The notes under the pieces were generated by a model that saw only the letters and a list, made by a program, of their open reading frames with translations, was not told where the DNA came from and did no database searches. Below are positions 33,848-41,402 of a stretch of DNA of 64,000 bases, one piece after another. Both the position numbers and the translations under genes were made by a program. The stretch spans positions 372,001 to 436,000 of the forward strand of contig CP080408.1 of assembly GCA_019448215.1 (NCBI GenBank). Direction: 5' to 3'. Each line of letters begins with the position of its first letter. The first letter of the stretch is position 1. The DNA is from Thalassovita mediterranea. Lineage in GTDB: Bacteria > Pseudomonadota > Alphaproteobacteria > Caulobacterales > Hyphomonadaceae.

Positions 33848-34873
33848 TCAGCCCTCTTCCACAAAAGCCCCCCGCGTCCGGTTCGCGAACGCAACGAGAG
33901 ACAGCATCACCGGCACTTCCACCAGCACACCCACCACGGTCGCGAGCGCCGCGCCGGAGTTAAGCCCAAACAGAGAGATCGCCACAGCGACCGCCAGCTC
34001 AAAGAAGTTCGACGTCCCGATCAGCGCGCAGGGCGCGGCGACATTGTGCGGGACTTTCAGCGCATAGGCCGCGCCATAGGCCACCGCGAACATGCCATAG
34101 GACTGGATCAGGATCGGCACGGCAATGAGGGCAATGACCAGCGGCTGGGAGAGGATCACCTCCCCCTGAAACCCGAAAAGGAGAACCACGGTCAGCAAAA
34201 GGCCTAGCACCGAGGCAGGCTTCACCCGCTCGATGAAACCATTGACGGCAGCCTCACCACCTCGCGCCTTCAGCATCTGGCGCACCGTGATCCCCGCCAC
34301 CAGCGGCACGACGACATAGAGCGCGACTGACAGCAGCAGCGTCTCCCACGGCACGATGATGTCGGTAATGCCCAGAAGGAACGCCACAATCGGCGCGAAG
34401 GCGACGACCATGATCGCGTCATTCACGCTGACCTGGACGAGGGTGTAGTTCGGCTCTCCGCGCGTCAGCTGTGACCAGATGAAGACCATCGCCGTACAGG
34501 GCGCCGCGCCGAGCAGGATCAGCCCTGCGATATACCCTGCAGCATCCGCCTCCGGGATGAAGCCAGCGAACACATAACGAAAGAAGAGAACGCCCAGCGC
34601 CGCCATGGTGAAAGGCTTGATCAGCCAGTTCACCACCAGCGTAATGAGAAGGCCCTTCGGCTTCTCCCCCACGCGGGCGAGCGATGAGAAGTCCACCCCG
34701 ATCATCATGGGCCAGACCATCGCCCAGATCAGGATAGCGACCGCGAAGTTCACATTGGCATATTCAAACCCCGCCAGCGCGCCGAAGACCCCCGGCAGCA
34801 ACTGGCCAAGCCCGATCCCGACCACGATGGCAAGCGCGACCCAGACCGACAGATATCGCTCAAAAGTACCCAT
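33848..34873 (-). CDS. acr3: ACR3-family arsenite efflux transporter
   Basis: A 341-residue inner-membrane protein with about ten helices. It exports arsenite using the proton motive force. The ACR3 (BASS superfamily) signature is visible in [24 protein letters not shown] and [20 protein letters not shown], where the cysteine is conserved and essential in characterised members. [42 protein letters not shown] is the C-terminal hallmark. It starts 30 bases after arsR on the same strand. The pair lacks arsC and arsH, so arsenate would have to be reduced by a gene elsewhere. Confidence 0.95.
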   Translation of the reverse strand: MGTFERYLSVWVALAIVVGIGLGQLLPGVFGALAGFEYANVNFAVAILIWAMVWPMMIGVDFSSLARVGEKPKGLLITLVVNWLIKPFTMAALGVLFFRYVFAGFIPEADAAGYIAGLILLGAAPCTAMVFIWSQLTRGEPNYTLVQVSVNDAIMVVAFAPIVAFLLGITDIIVPWETLLLSVALYVVVPLVAGITVRQMLKARGGEAAVNGFIERVKPASVLGLLLTVVLLFGFQGEVILSQPLVIALIAVPILIQSYGMFAVAYGAAYALKVPHNVAAPCALIGTSNFFELAVAVAISLFGLNSGAALATVVGVLVEVPVMLSLVAFANRTRGAFVEEG

Positions 34874-34903
34874 GGAGTTTCCCCGTCTTTGTCGGCTGGC
34901 GTA

Positions 34904-35266
34904 TTATGAGTTCACTGGGGAAGACGGCGCACAGCAAAGCGCACGCTCGGCCGCCGCCTGAACACTGCTCGCAACGCATGGCTCACCGGCGCAGCAATCT
35001 TCCATCAGGTAGACGATGAGGTCGCTGACTTTGTCGAAACAGGCAGAATAGATGATGGAGCGCCCCTCACGCCGGCTCTCGATCAGGCCCGCCTGCTGAA
35101 GCAGGTTCAGCTGCGCCGACAGCGTATTGGGCGCGCGGCCCGCACGTTCTGCGATGAGGCCAGCGGCCAGCCCGTCCGGCCCTGCCTTAACCAGCAGCCG
35201 GAACACCTCCAGCCGCCCCTCCTGAGAGAGGGCCGAGAATGCGAGCAGAGCAGTCTTGGTTTCCAT
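34904..35266 (-). CDS. arsR: ArsR-family metalloregulator
   Basis: A 120-residue winged-helix repressor. The fold begins ALLAFSALSQEGRLEVFRLLV, with recognition helix APNTLSAQLNLLQQAGLIESRREGRSIIYS. The usual ELCVC metal site in the DNA-binding helix is absent. Instead, cysteines cluster in the C-terminal part (EDCCAGEPC and ALCCAP), an arrangement seen in ArsR proteins that bind As(III) with C-terminal cysteines. It should release DNA on arsenite binding and derepress acr3. The start codon lies inside a perfect 9-bp inverted repeat, the probable operator. Confidence 0.92.
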   Translation of the reverse strand: METKTALLAFSALSQEGRLEVFRLLVKAGPDGLAAGLIAERAGRAPNTLSAQLNLLQQAGLIESRREGRSIIYSACFDKVSDLIVYLMEDCCAGEPCVASSVQAAAERALCCAPSSPVNS

Positions 35267-35301
35267 ATTTCCACAATCGTTGAAATATGGAAGCGCGTCA
35301 A
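35263..35301 (-). promoter_or_regulatory. arsR promoter and palindromic operator
   Basis: CCATATTTC (35263-35271) and GAAATATGG (35282-35290) form a perfect inverted repeat with a 10-base spacer. On the minus strand TTGACG (35296-35301) and GATTGT (35273-35278) are 17 bases apart and fit -35 and a weak -10. That places the transcript start at or next to the arsR ATG (35266), so the mRNA may be leaderless and the operator would block the promoter. The -10 match is weak. Confidence 0.6.
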
Positions 35302-35382
35302 TCGGGCTTCGGTGGATCGATAAGGCAGGCCGCTCGCAAGAACGCCCTTGATCCCTGTCCGGCCTTGCTCAAACTGCGCGTC

Positions 35383-36174
35383 ATGACCGAGCTTGCCGAC
35401 GCCCTCCTGCCGCTCCTCGAGGCACAGCTCTCCGAAGGGCCCGCGCCGCGCCTCGTCTTCATCTCCGGCGCGCAGGGGATCGGCAAGTCGACGGCGCTAC
35501 GTTCTGCGCTCGAGGTGCTCGGCCCCCGCGCCATCGGCCTCGGCATTGACGACTTCTATCTGCCAAAGGCTGAGCGCGCGCGGCTCGCTGCTGAGGTCCA
35601 CCCGCTGTTCGCCACGCGCGGCCCTCCCGGCACGCATGACCTCCCGCTCCTCATGGAGACGCTCACCGCGCTCAAGGCCGCCCAGCCCGGCACCAAGATA
35701 TCCCTGCCCCGATTCTCCAAGCGGGATGATGACCGCGTCGAGCCAGTTGTGCTCACGCTAGAGGACCGCCCCAGCCTCATCATCCTCGAAGGCTGGCTCA
35801 TAGGCGTCGCGACTGATCCGTCAGCCCCATCGGATGCGCCGCTCAATAGCATCGAGGACGAAGACCCCTCTGGCGCATGGCGGCAATATCAGGAGGCGCA
35901 ACTCGCCGGCCCCTATGCCCGCCTCTGGGATATGGCCGATAGCTTTATCTACCTCGACGCGCCCGGCTTCGAGACGGTCCTCGGCTGGCGCCTGCAGCAG
36001 GAGGCAGACAACCTCGGCAAGGCGCCCGGCACACTGAGTGAGGCAGAGACCCGATGGGTCGAACGCTTCATCCAGCACTATGAGCGCCTTACAGAGCGCC
36101 TCCTTTCGGGGCAGCGGCGGCCGGGAGAGGTTCTCAAGCTTCGCCGCGACCGGACCGTCGCCGGGCGCGCGTGA
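35383..36174 (+). CDS. P-loop kinase, D-glycerate 3-kinase-like
   Basis: A 263-residue P-loop NTPase of the PRK/uridine-kinase group, resembling plant-type glycerate 3-kinase (GLYK) and yeast Tda10. Walker A is SGAQGIGKST. IGIDDFYLP with the conserved DDFY, TRGPPGTHDLPLL, PRFSKRDDDR and LIILEGWLIG are the family landmarks, as is WRLQQE near 210. The probable reaction is ATP-dependent phosphorylation of D-glycerate; substrate assignment is by similarity only. I chose the ATG at 35383, since an upstream in-frame ATG lies inside the arsR operator. Confidence 0.85.
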   Translation: MTELADALLPLLEAQLSEGPAPRLVFISGAQGIGKSTALRSALEVLGPRAIGLGIDDFYLPKAERARLAAEVHPLFATRGPPGTHDLPLLMETLTALKAAQPGTKISLPRFSKRDDDRVEPVVLTLEDRPSLIILEGWLIGVATDPSAPSDAPLNSIEDEDPSGAWRQYQEAQLAGPYARLWDMADSFIYLDAPGFETVLGWRLQQEADNLGKAPGTLSEAETRWVERFIQHYERLTERLLSGQRRPGEVLKLRRDRTVAGRA

Positions 36175-36381
36175 GGTCAGAGGAACAGTTTTATCCGTCC
36201 CCCTCCCTGTCGGCGCGTGCATAATGCCCATCATGCCTAGCTGCTGTTGCTGGTCCTGCCCCTGATGCGTTCGGTCTCTTCTCGCCACGCACTGAATATA
36301 CACGCGTAAATTGTACGCCTGTTGGAACACACGACCGCCCGGTTCATTGAAATTGCAGACTTAGCCAGCCGGAGCAGCCCC
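36175..36381. other. Intergenic region, no gene seen
   Basis: 207 bases between the kinase-like and DUF421 genes. No RNA gene, terminator or recognisable binding site was found. A TTG-initiated extension of the DUF421 frame enters it but looks unconserved. Confidence 0.5.
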
Positions 36382-36939
36382 ATGGACCCCATCCTTCTCG
36401 ATCAGCAGAGCGACCTCGTCCGCGTGCTCATCTCTGCACCGATCATGTATCTCACCATCGTTCTCGCGATCCGGCTTTCAGGAAAGCGGGCAACCTCGCA
36501 GATGAATAACTTCGACTGGATCGTGACCGTGGCGATCGGTTCTCTGGTCGGTTCCGGCATCGTTCTCAAGGGCGTGACCGTACTGGAATCAGTCGCCGCC
36601 ATCGTGATGCTCCTGATCCTGCAATGGGTGCTGACCAAGTCTGTGCTGCACAGCAAATTCCTGTCGAAACTGGTCAAGGCGAAGCCGGTTGTCCTGCTTG
36701 GCAATGGCGTCTTCCGCGAAGACGCCATGCGCAAGGAGCGGGTCACCAAGCGCGAAGTCATGTCCGCCATCCGCCAGAACGGCCTTGTCGATCCTGACCA
36801 GGTCCAGTGGGTTATCCTCGAGACGAACGCGTCCTTCAGCGTCGTCGCCAAAGGCGCGAATGAAAAGCAGATCCGCGCTCTGGAGGATGTCGACGGCATT
36901 GATGTCGTGCCTCAGGTAGAACGCGCGCAAACCTCCTGA
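36382..36939 (+). CDS. DUF421 (YetF-like) membrane protein
   Basis: A 185-residue protein with three N-terminal membrane helices (about residues 15-33, 48-65 and 70-90) and a cytoplasmic C-terminal DUF421 domain. Diagnostic parts are IRLSGKRATSQMNNFDWIVTVAIGSLVGSGIV and KPVVLLGNGVFREDAMRKERVTKREVMSAIRQNGL, followed by VQWVILETNASFSVV. YetF-type proteins are linked to stress and spore integrity in Bacillus, but the biochemical role is unknown. I chose the ATG at 36382, preceded by GGAGC; a TTG 20 codons upstream is the alternative. Confidence 0.85.
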   Translation: MDPILLDQQSDLVRVLISAPIMYLTIVLAIRLSGKRATSQMNNFDWIVTVAIGSLVGSGIVLKGVTVLESVAAIVMLLILQWVLTKSVLHSKFLSKLVKAKPVVLLGNGVFREDAMRKERVTKREVMSAIRQNGLVDPDQVQWVILETNASFSVVAKGANEKQIRALEDVDGIDVVPQVERAQTS

Positions 36940-36963
36940 CGCGCGCCTGATCTCCCGAACGTC

Positions 36964-37006
36964 TTGACTAGTTTGACGCCATACTATACTTGTATGGCAT
37001 CAAACT
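36964..37006 (+). promoter_or_regulatory. Promoter and MarR-type palindromic operator
   Basis: AGTTTGACGCCATAC (36970-36984) and GTATGGCATCAAACT (36992-37006) are reverse complements at 14 of 15 positions with a 7-base spacer. TTGACT (36964-36969) and TATACT (36985-36990) are a -35/-10 pair 15 bases apart, so the -10 sits in the centre of the palindrome. Binding of the MarR protein encoded by the second gene would occlude RNA polymerase. Confidence 0.75.
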
Positions 37007-37020
37007 AAATGGAGACGGGG

Positions 37021-38157
37021 ATGGTTACGCGCCGGAATGTTCTGATGCTGATTGGGGGTGGCACCGTTCTCGCCGCCGGAAGCGTGGGCGGCTTCGTCCT
37101 GGCCAACGGGCCGTCCAGTGAGGCGCGGCGTCCCTGGCGTGAAGCCGGGCGGTATGACGATTTCCGCAAGCGCACGCTGTCCTACGCCTTGCTGGCGCCC
37201 AACCCGCACAATCTCCAGCCCTGGAAGGTCGCGCTGGTCGGCGATGATGCCCTCACTTTCTATCCAGATCCTGAGCGCAGACTGCCCGCGACCGACCCGT
37301 TCGATCGCCAGATCACCATCGGGTGCGGCGCTTTCCTCGAACTCCTCCGCCTCGCCGCCGCTGAAGAGGGCTACGCCGCCGAAATCGACCTCTTTCCCGA
37401 AGGCAGCGACATGTCCTCGCTCGCCAGCGCGCCGATTGCCCATGTCCGTTTCCTCCCCGGACAGGCGACCCCCGACCCGCTATTTGCACAGGTGCTCAAG
37501 AGACGCTCCAACAAGGAGGTCTATGCGCAAAAAGACGTTGAGCCGGAGAAGCTGGGCGCGCTTGTGCAGGCGGGCACCACCTATGGCCAACGGGTCGGGG
37601 CGACCGGCAATACAGCGCTTACGGCCAAACTGCGCGAGCTCACCTGGCAGGCCCACAAGCTGGAAGTCACGACAGACTACACCAATCAGGAATCAGTCGA
37701 CCTCATGCGGATCGGCGCCCGCGAAGTGCGCGAGAACCCCGATGGCATTGAGCTTGAAGGCCCGATGATTGCCGCTGGCAAGCTCCTCGGCATGGTCAAC
37801 CGCGACAGCCTCGCCGATCCGACGTCTGCAGGTTTCCAGCAGGGGCTTGCCATGTATGAAGCCATGGCTATGTCAGCGCGCGGCTTTCTCTGGCTGAGCA
37901 ATGATGACACTTCGCGCCAAGAACAGATCAATGCCGGGCGTGCGTATGTCCGTCTCAATCTGAAAGCGACCGAGCTTGGCCTCGGCATTCATCCCTGGAG
38001 CCAGTCCCTGCAGGAATATCCGGAGATGGCGGAGCTGTATGAAGAGGTGCACGCCCTCATCGGTGAAGGAAAAAGACTACAGATGCTGGTCCGGGTTGGG
38101 TATGGTCCCGAAGTGATCGCGACTCCGAGAAGAGGATTGAACGCCCACCTTGTCTGA
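37021..38157 (+). CDS. Acg-family nitroreductase-like flavoprotein, Tat-type signal
   Basis: A 378-residue FMN-binding nitroreductase-fold protein of the Acg group. The N-terminus has a twin-arginine-type signal (TRRNVLMLIGGGTVLAAGSVGGFVLA), suggesting export or membrane anchoring. SYALLAPNPHNLQPWKVAL is the FMN/substrate segment typical of the family, and KRRSNKEVYAQ and GLGIHPWSQSLQEYPEM are further conserved parts. The substrate is unknown. I chose the ATG at 37021, with GGAGACGGGG upstream. It overlaps the marR gene by 8 bases and is controlled by the palindromic promoter at 36964-37006. Confidence 0.85.
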   Translation: MVTRRNVLMLIGGGTVLAAGSVGGFVLANGPSSEARRPWREAGRYDDFRKRTLSYALLAPNPHNLQPWKVALVGDDALTFYPDPERRLPATDPFDRQITIGCGAFLELLRLAAAEEGYAAEIDLFPEGSDMSSLASAPIAHVRFLPGQATPDPLFAQVLKRRSNKEVYAQKDVEPEKLGALVQAGTTYGQRVGATGNTALTAKLRELTWQAHKLEVTTDYTNQESVDLMRIGAREVRENPDGIELEGPMIAAGKLLGMVNRDSLADPTSAGFQQGLAMYEAMAMSARGFLWLSNDDTSRQEQINAGRAYVRLNLKATELGLGIHPWSQSLQEYPEMAELYEEVHALIGEGKRLQMLVRVGYGPEVIATPRRGLNAHLV

Positions 38158-38632
38158 CACCCCGCCCGAACAGCTCGCCGCCCTGCCCGATGAGGCCGTG
38201 TTTTTCCGCCTGTTCAACGAAATAGGCATCATCCAGCAGCTGGCAACGAGCGCGTTTGAGAAAATCCTCCCATACGGGCTCACCCAGGCGCAGTTCAACA
38301 TACTGAACCATTGTGTGCGGCTCGGCGACGACAAGACACCTGCCCAGCTTGCAGAGGCCTTTCAGGTCACGCGCGGAACGATGACGTCGACCCTCGCGCG
38401 GCTGGAGCAGAAAGGTTTCATCCGTGTTGAACCAAGCGAGACAGATGGCCGCTCGAAACGCGTCTTTCTGACAGAGAGCGGGAGGCAGGCGCGTGAAGAG
38501 GGGCTCAAGCAAGCCGCGCCGCTTCTTAACCGGACGCGCGAGGCGATGAGCCGCGAAAAGGCGGAAGGCCTGATTGGTCCCTTGTCAGAGCTTCGCGCCT
38601 GGATGGATGCTGATCGCGACAGAGAAGACTAG
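38150..38632 (+). CDS. MarR-family transcriptional regulator
   Basis: A 160-residue winged-helix protein. The helix-turn-helix is KTPAQLAEAFQVTRGTMTSTLARLEQKGFI, followed by the wing RVEPSETDGRSKRVFLTESGR, both classic MarR features. Dimerisation helices lie at both ends. It starts with TTG inside the end of the nitroreductase-like gene, so the two are translationally coupled. By position it probably represses its own operon through the palindrome at 36970-37006, with induction by the reductase substrate or another small molecule. Its TAG overlaps the stop of the convergent gene in CTAG. Confidence 0.92.
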   Translation: MSDTPPEQLAALPDEAVFFRLFNEIGIIQQLATSAFEKILPYGLTQAQFNILNHCVRLGDDKTPAQLAEAFQVTRGTMTSTLARLEQKGFIRVEPSETDGRSKRVFLTESGRQAREEGLKQAAPLLNRTREAMSREKAEGLIGPLSELRAWMDADRDRED

Positions 38633-39123
38633 GCTGCCGTCACAAGCCCTTCGAGCAGGCTGGCATCGCCTGCAAGATCCCGCACCATGACGCGGGACTG
38701 GTCTTGTGGCCCCGGAAAGGTGAGGCGCCCGCGCGGGGTCACTTCGAAACCGATCCGTCCAAAATAGGCCGGCGCACCGATCAGCACGGCTGCGGGCCAG
38801 CCAGCTGCCTTGCCAGCTTCAAGCGCCGCTTCCGTCAGCTGAAGGCCAAGTTCTGAGCCTCGCCAGGCTGGCGAGACAGCAACAGGTCCGTAGAACAACG
38901 CCTTGTCGCCCCGCGCGCCAACCTTGAGCGGCCAGACACGGCAGACGCCAACGACCGTGTCGCGGTCGACCACGGCCACGCGGTTGATCTCTGGCAGCGT
39001 CCACGAATATTCGCGCAGCCGCTCTGCGGTCTTGGCGAAGTGGCCAGGCCCGAAGGTGCGGTCGAACAGGTCTTCTATCGCCTCGGCATGCTGGGCGGGC
39101 GTCTCAGGGAGGATCTCTATCAT
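38629..39123 (-). CDS. GNAT N-acetyltransferase (YhbS-like)
   Basis: A 164-residue acetyltransferase. LFYGPVAVSPAWRGSELGLQLTEAAL carries the acetyl-CoA-binding strand and loop (the usual RxxGxG is altered to RGSELG), and VLIGAPAYFGRIGFE is the segment characteristic of the YhbS group. The N-terminal LFDRTFGPGHFAKTAERLRE is also typical of this subfamily. The acceptor is unknown. Convergent with the MarR gene, sharing CTAG at the stops. Confidence 0.85.
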   Translation of the reverse strand: MIEILPETPAQHAEAIEDLFDRTFGPGHFAKTAERLREYSWTLPEINRVAVVDRDTVVGVCRVWPLKVGARGDKALFYGPVAVSPAWRGSELGLQLTEAALEAGKAAGWPAAVLIGAPAYFGRIGFEVTPRGRLTFPGPQDQSRVMVRDLAGDASLLEGLVTAA

Positions 39124-39168
39124 TTCGCGGCTGTGTAGGGCGCGCGGCCAGAGCTTGCAAACGCCAAA

Positions 39169-40158
39169 TCAGCGATGCCCCGGCCAGCCAGCAAGCAGCC
39201 CGCGGATCGATGAGACGAAGGCGAGCGGCTGGTCGAGCATCACATGGTGATAGGCCTCCGGCACCGTGATCATCGGCACGGGCGGGTCCTGAAGCGAGCT
39301 CATATAATTCGCGACCCGGTCCGGCACGAGGTCTGACAGCCCGCCTCGCATGAAGACGATGGGACAGCGCGTTTCCATCGCGGTCAGGTCGACATCATTC
39401 CACTCATCCATCAGCGAGTTGAAGATGAAGGGATCGAACTTCCAGGAATAGCCTTCCTCGCCATCCTCACCCGTCATCTCCTTGATGCTGTGACGGGCGA
39501 TATAGTCGACGATGTAATCGTTTTCACAAGGCTGCGGCGGGGCGAGACGGAAGCGCGCCAGTGCCTCATTGAAGCTTGGATAGATGCGGTTTGCCCGCGT
39601 GCGGCGGGGCGGACGTGGACGTTCCTCGCCCGGCGGCTCGATATGGCTATCGACGATGACCGCGCCGGCAAATCTGTCCCCGCCTTCGCTGATCGTGGTA
39701 TAAAGCGAGATGATCCCGCCAAAGCTGTGCGAGACGATGATCGGCTTCTCGGCATGGTCGAACAGGCCTGCATGTTCGCAGACGGCATGCTGTTCGCGGC
39801 TGAACAGCGGGAAGCTGTAAGCCTTGCGCCAGTCGCTATCGCCCATGCCTGAGAAAGTTGGGGCAACGACGTGATAGTCGGCCGCGAGGAAGGGCGCGAT
39901 AAAGTCCCACCAGCGGGCATGCGCACCATTTCCGTGGGCGAGTAGCAGGCCGGGCTTGGACGGGTCACCCCAGCTTCGATAGGCGATCCTGGCGCCATCG
40001 ACTTCGACGCTGGCCTCGCGGGCCTCCTGCGCGATGGCCCAGTTGAACCAATCCGGCGCGGCTGGCTTCTCGCCGCCATAGCGGGCGAGCGTCATGTCTT
40101 CTTCCTTGGGCGCGGGATGTACGTCTGGCGCCTTGTTCGGCAGGTTGCCGTCACTCAT
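39169..40158 (-). CDS. Alpha/beta hydrolase
   Basis: A 329-residue alpha/beta hydrolase. HGNGAHARWWDFIAPFLA is the oxyanion-hole region, VSHSFGG the nucleophile elbow (serine at about residue 145) and EAYHHVMLDQPLAF the catalytic histidine region, with VIVDSHIEPP near 170. The group includes epoxide hydrolases, haloperoxidases and esterases; no specificity can be assigned. A hydrophilic N-terminal extension of about 45 residues precedes the fold. It follows the PaaI-like thioesterase gene by 14 bases on the same strand. Confidence 0.85.
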   Translation of the reverse strand: MSDGNLPNKAPDVHPAPKEEDMTLARYGGEKPAAPDWFNWAIAQEAREASVEVDGARIAYRSWGDPSKPGLLLAHGNGAHARWWDFIAPFLAADYHVVAPTFSGMGDSDWRKAYSFPLFSREQHAVCEHAGLFDHAEKPIIVSHSFGGIISLYTTISEGGDRFAGAVIVDSHIEPPGEERPRPPRRTRANRIYPSFNEALARFRLAPPQPCENDYIVDYIARHSIKEMTGEDGEEGYSWKFDPFIFNSLMDEWNDVDLTAMETRCPIVFMRGGLSDLVPDRVANYMSSLQDPPVPMITVPEAYHHVMLDQPLAFVSSIRGLLAGWPGHR

Positions 40159-40172
40159 GAGCTGTCTCCTGC

Positions 40173-40607
40173 CTATCCGCGCCGCTCTATGACCTTGAAG
40201 ATACCGCTGCCGGTGAGAAGCGTGCGCTCTCCGGTCCAGATGCGGCCTTCGACGGTATAGACGTTCGCTTCCTCGGCCACGATGCTGGCCTTGCCCTCGA
40301 CGAACTCGCCATGCTTGGCGCCGGACAGGAAGTCACAAAGAAGACGGATGGTGACCCACCAGCTATCCTCGTCGCTTTCGACCGCTGCGCCCCAGGCCAT
40401 GTCAGCGAAGGTCATCAGCATGCCGCCATGGGCGTTCATCATGCCATTGGTGTGATGCTCCTCGACCCGGAAGGCGCAGGTGATGCCATCTGGTCCGCGC
40501 TTTTCGAAGAGCGGGCCGATCTGGCGACCAAAGCCCCTGTGCCATGGCAGGAGCTGGTAGCCTTCAGGAAGATCGAATGTCTGGGAACGGTCTAGATCGT
40601 CTGTCAT
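40173..40607 (-). CDS. PaaI-family hotdog thioesterase
   Basis: A 144-residue hotdog-fold protein. The catalytic helix region is [22 protein letters not shown], with the conserved HGG and acidic [22 protein letters not shown] forms the central strands, and [28 protein letters not shown] the end. It probably hydrolyses an acyl- or aryl-CoA. It is on the same strand as the hydrolase that follows and may be cotranscribed with it. Confidence 0.9.
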   Translation of the reverse strand: MTDDLDRSQTFDLPEGYQLLPWHRGFGRQIGPLFEKRGPDGITCAFRVEEHHTNGMMNAHGGMLMTFADMAWGAAVESDEDSWWVTIRLLCDFLSGAKHGEFVEGKASIVAEEANVYTVEGRIWTGERTLLTGSGIFKVIERRG

Positions 40608-40649
40608 TTCGAATGCGGTGTGCCGTAAGCCGCCGGGGCCAACAAGTCC

Positions 40650-41393
40650 TCACCCAGCGGGAGGCGCGAGGCTGGCGAGAAAGGTGATCATGCTGTTGGC
40701 CGCGATATGCGCGAGGATCGGCACGAGCATGGACCCGCTCTTCAGTCGCAGCCACGCAAACCCCATCCCCGCAACGAAGACAACGATGAGGGCCGGGATG
40801 CTGTATTGAAGGTGCAGGAAGGTGAAGGCGGCAGAGGACAGCGCCATTGCCATGATGGGAGGCACGCCCCGGACAACGAGCGCGCCCAGCGCAACGCCGC
40901 GAAAGGTCACTTCCTCAAGGATGGGGGCCAGTACGAGCGCGAAGATGAGGTAGGCGATGCCCCAGTTCTCGCGCGCGAAGAAGCTGGTATCGACGTCACG
41001 TGAATACTCCCAGCCCTGCTCACCGCCTGCGATGAGGGCCGCGATCAGGTTCGGTGCGATCAGGATGACCGGGCCGAGAAGGATGGAGGCGACGATCCAG
41101 TTCTGCGAAGCGCGCATGGAGCCAGCGAAGGCCCCTGCGCCCATACGCTCACTCCAGATGCTCAGGATCGCAAAATGGACGAGATGGATCGCCGCAAGCG
41201 CTGTCCAGAGAAGGCCGATGGCTTCAGTGGTTCTATCGGTCCCGTTGATGACCTGATTGAAGCCCGGCCAGGCAAGGCCGATCAGGAAGGCGCCGAGCAC
41301 GGGGAACAGGAAGGGCGCACACAGCGTCCAGAACGCAGCCGTGAACGGCTCACGGCCCAGCGCTTCGGGCGTGTTGTAGGGCTTCGATTCCAT
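40650..41393 (-). CDS. CPBP-family intramembrane metalloprotease
   Basis: A 247-residue polytopic protein of the CPBP (Rce1-like, ABI) family. Motif 1 is EEVTFRGVALGAL (EExxxR, glutamates about residue 160), motif 2 is FTFLHLQ with its histidine, and motif 3 is HIAANSMITF. These residues form the intramembrane catalytic site. Six to eight helices are predicted. Family members process prenylated proteins, bacteriocin precursors or membrane substrates; the substrate here is unknown. It is 9 bases downstream of the AarF-like kinase gene. Confidence 0.88.
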   Translation of the reverse strand: MESKPYNTPEALGREPFTAAFWTLCAPFLFPVLGAFLIGLAWPGFNQVINGTDRTTEAIGLLWTALAAIHLVHFAILSIWSERMGAGAFAGSMRASQNWIVASILLGPVILIAPNLIAALIAGGEQGWEYSRDVDTSFFARENWGIAYLIFALVLAPILEEVTFRGVALGALVVRGVPPIMAMALSSAAFTFLHLQYSIPALIVVFVAGMGFAWLRLKSGSMLVPILAHIAANSMITFLASLAPPAG

Positions 41394-41402
41394 CAGCCCG
41401 GA

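Noticed and set aside
33445-33963. Several short Pro/Ser/Arg-rich ORFs in the repeat region
   Set aside because: Translations of REP-like repeat and of the acr3 antisense strand; no start signals.
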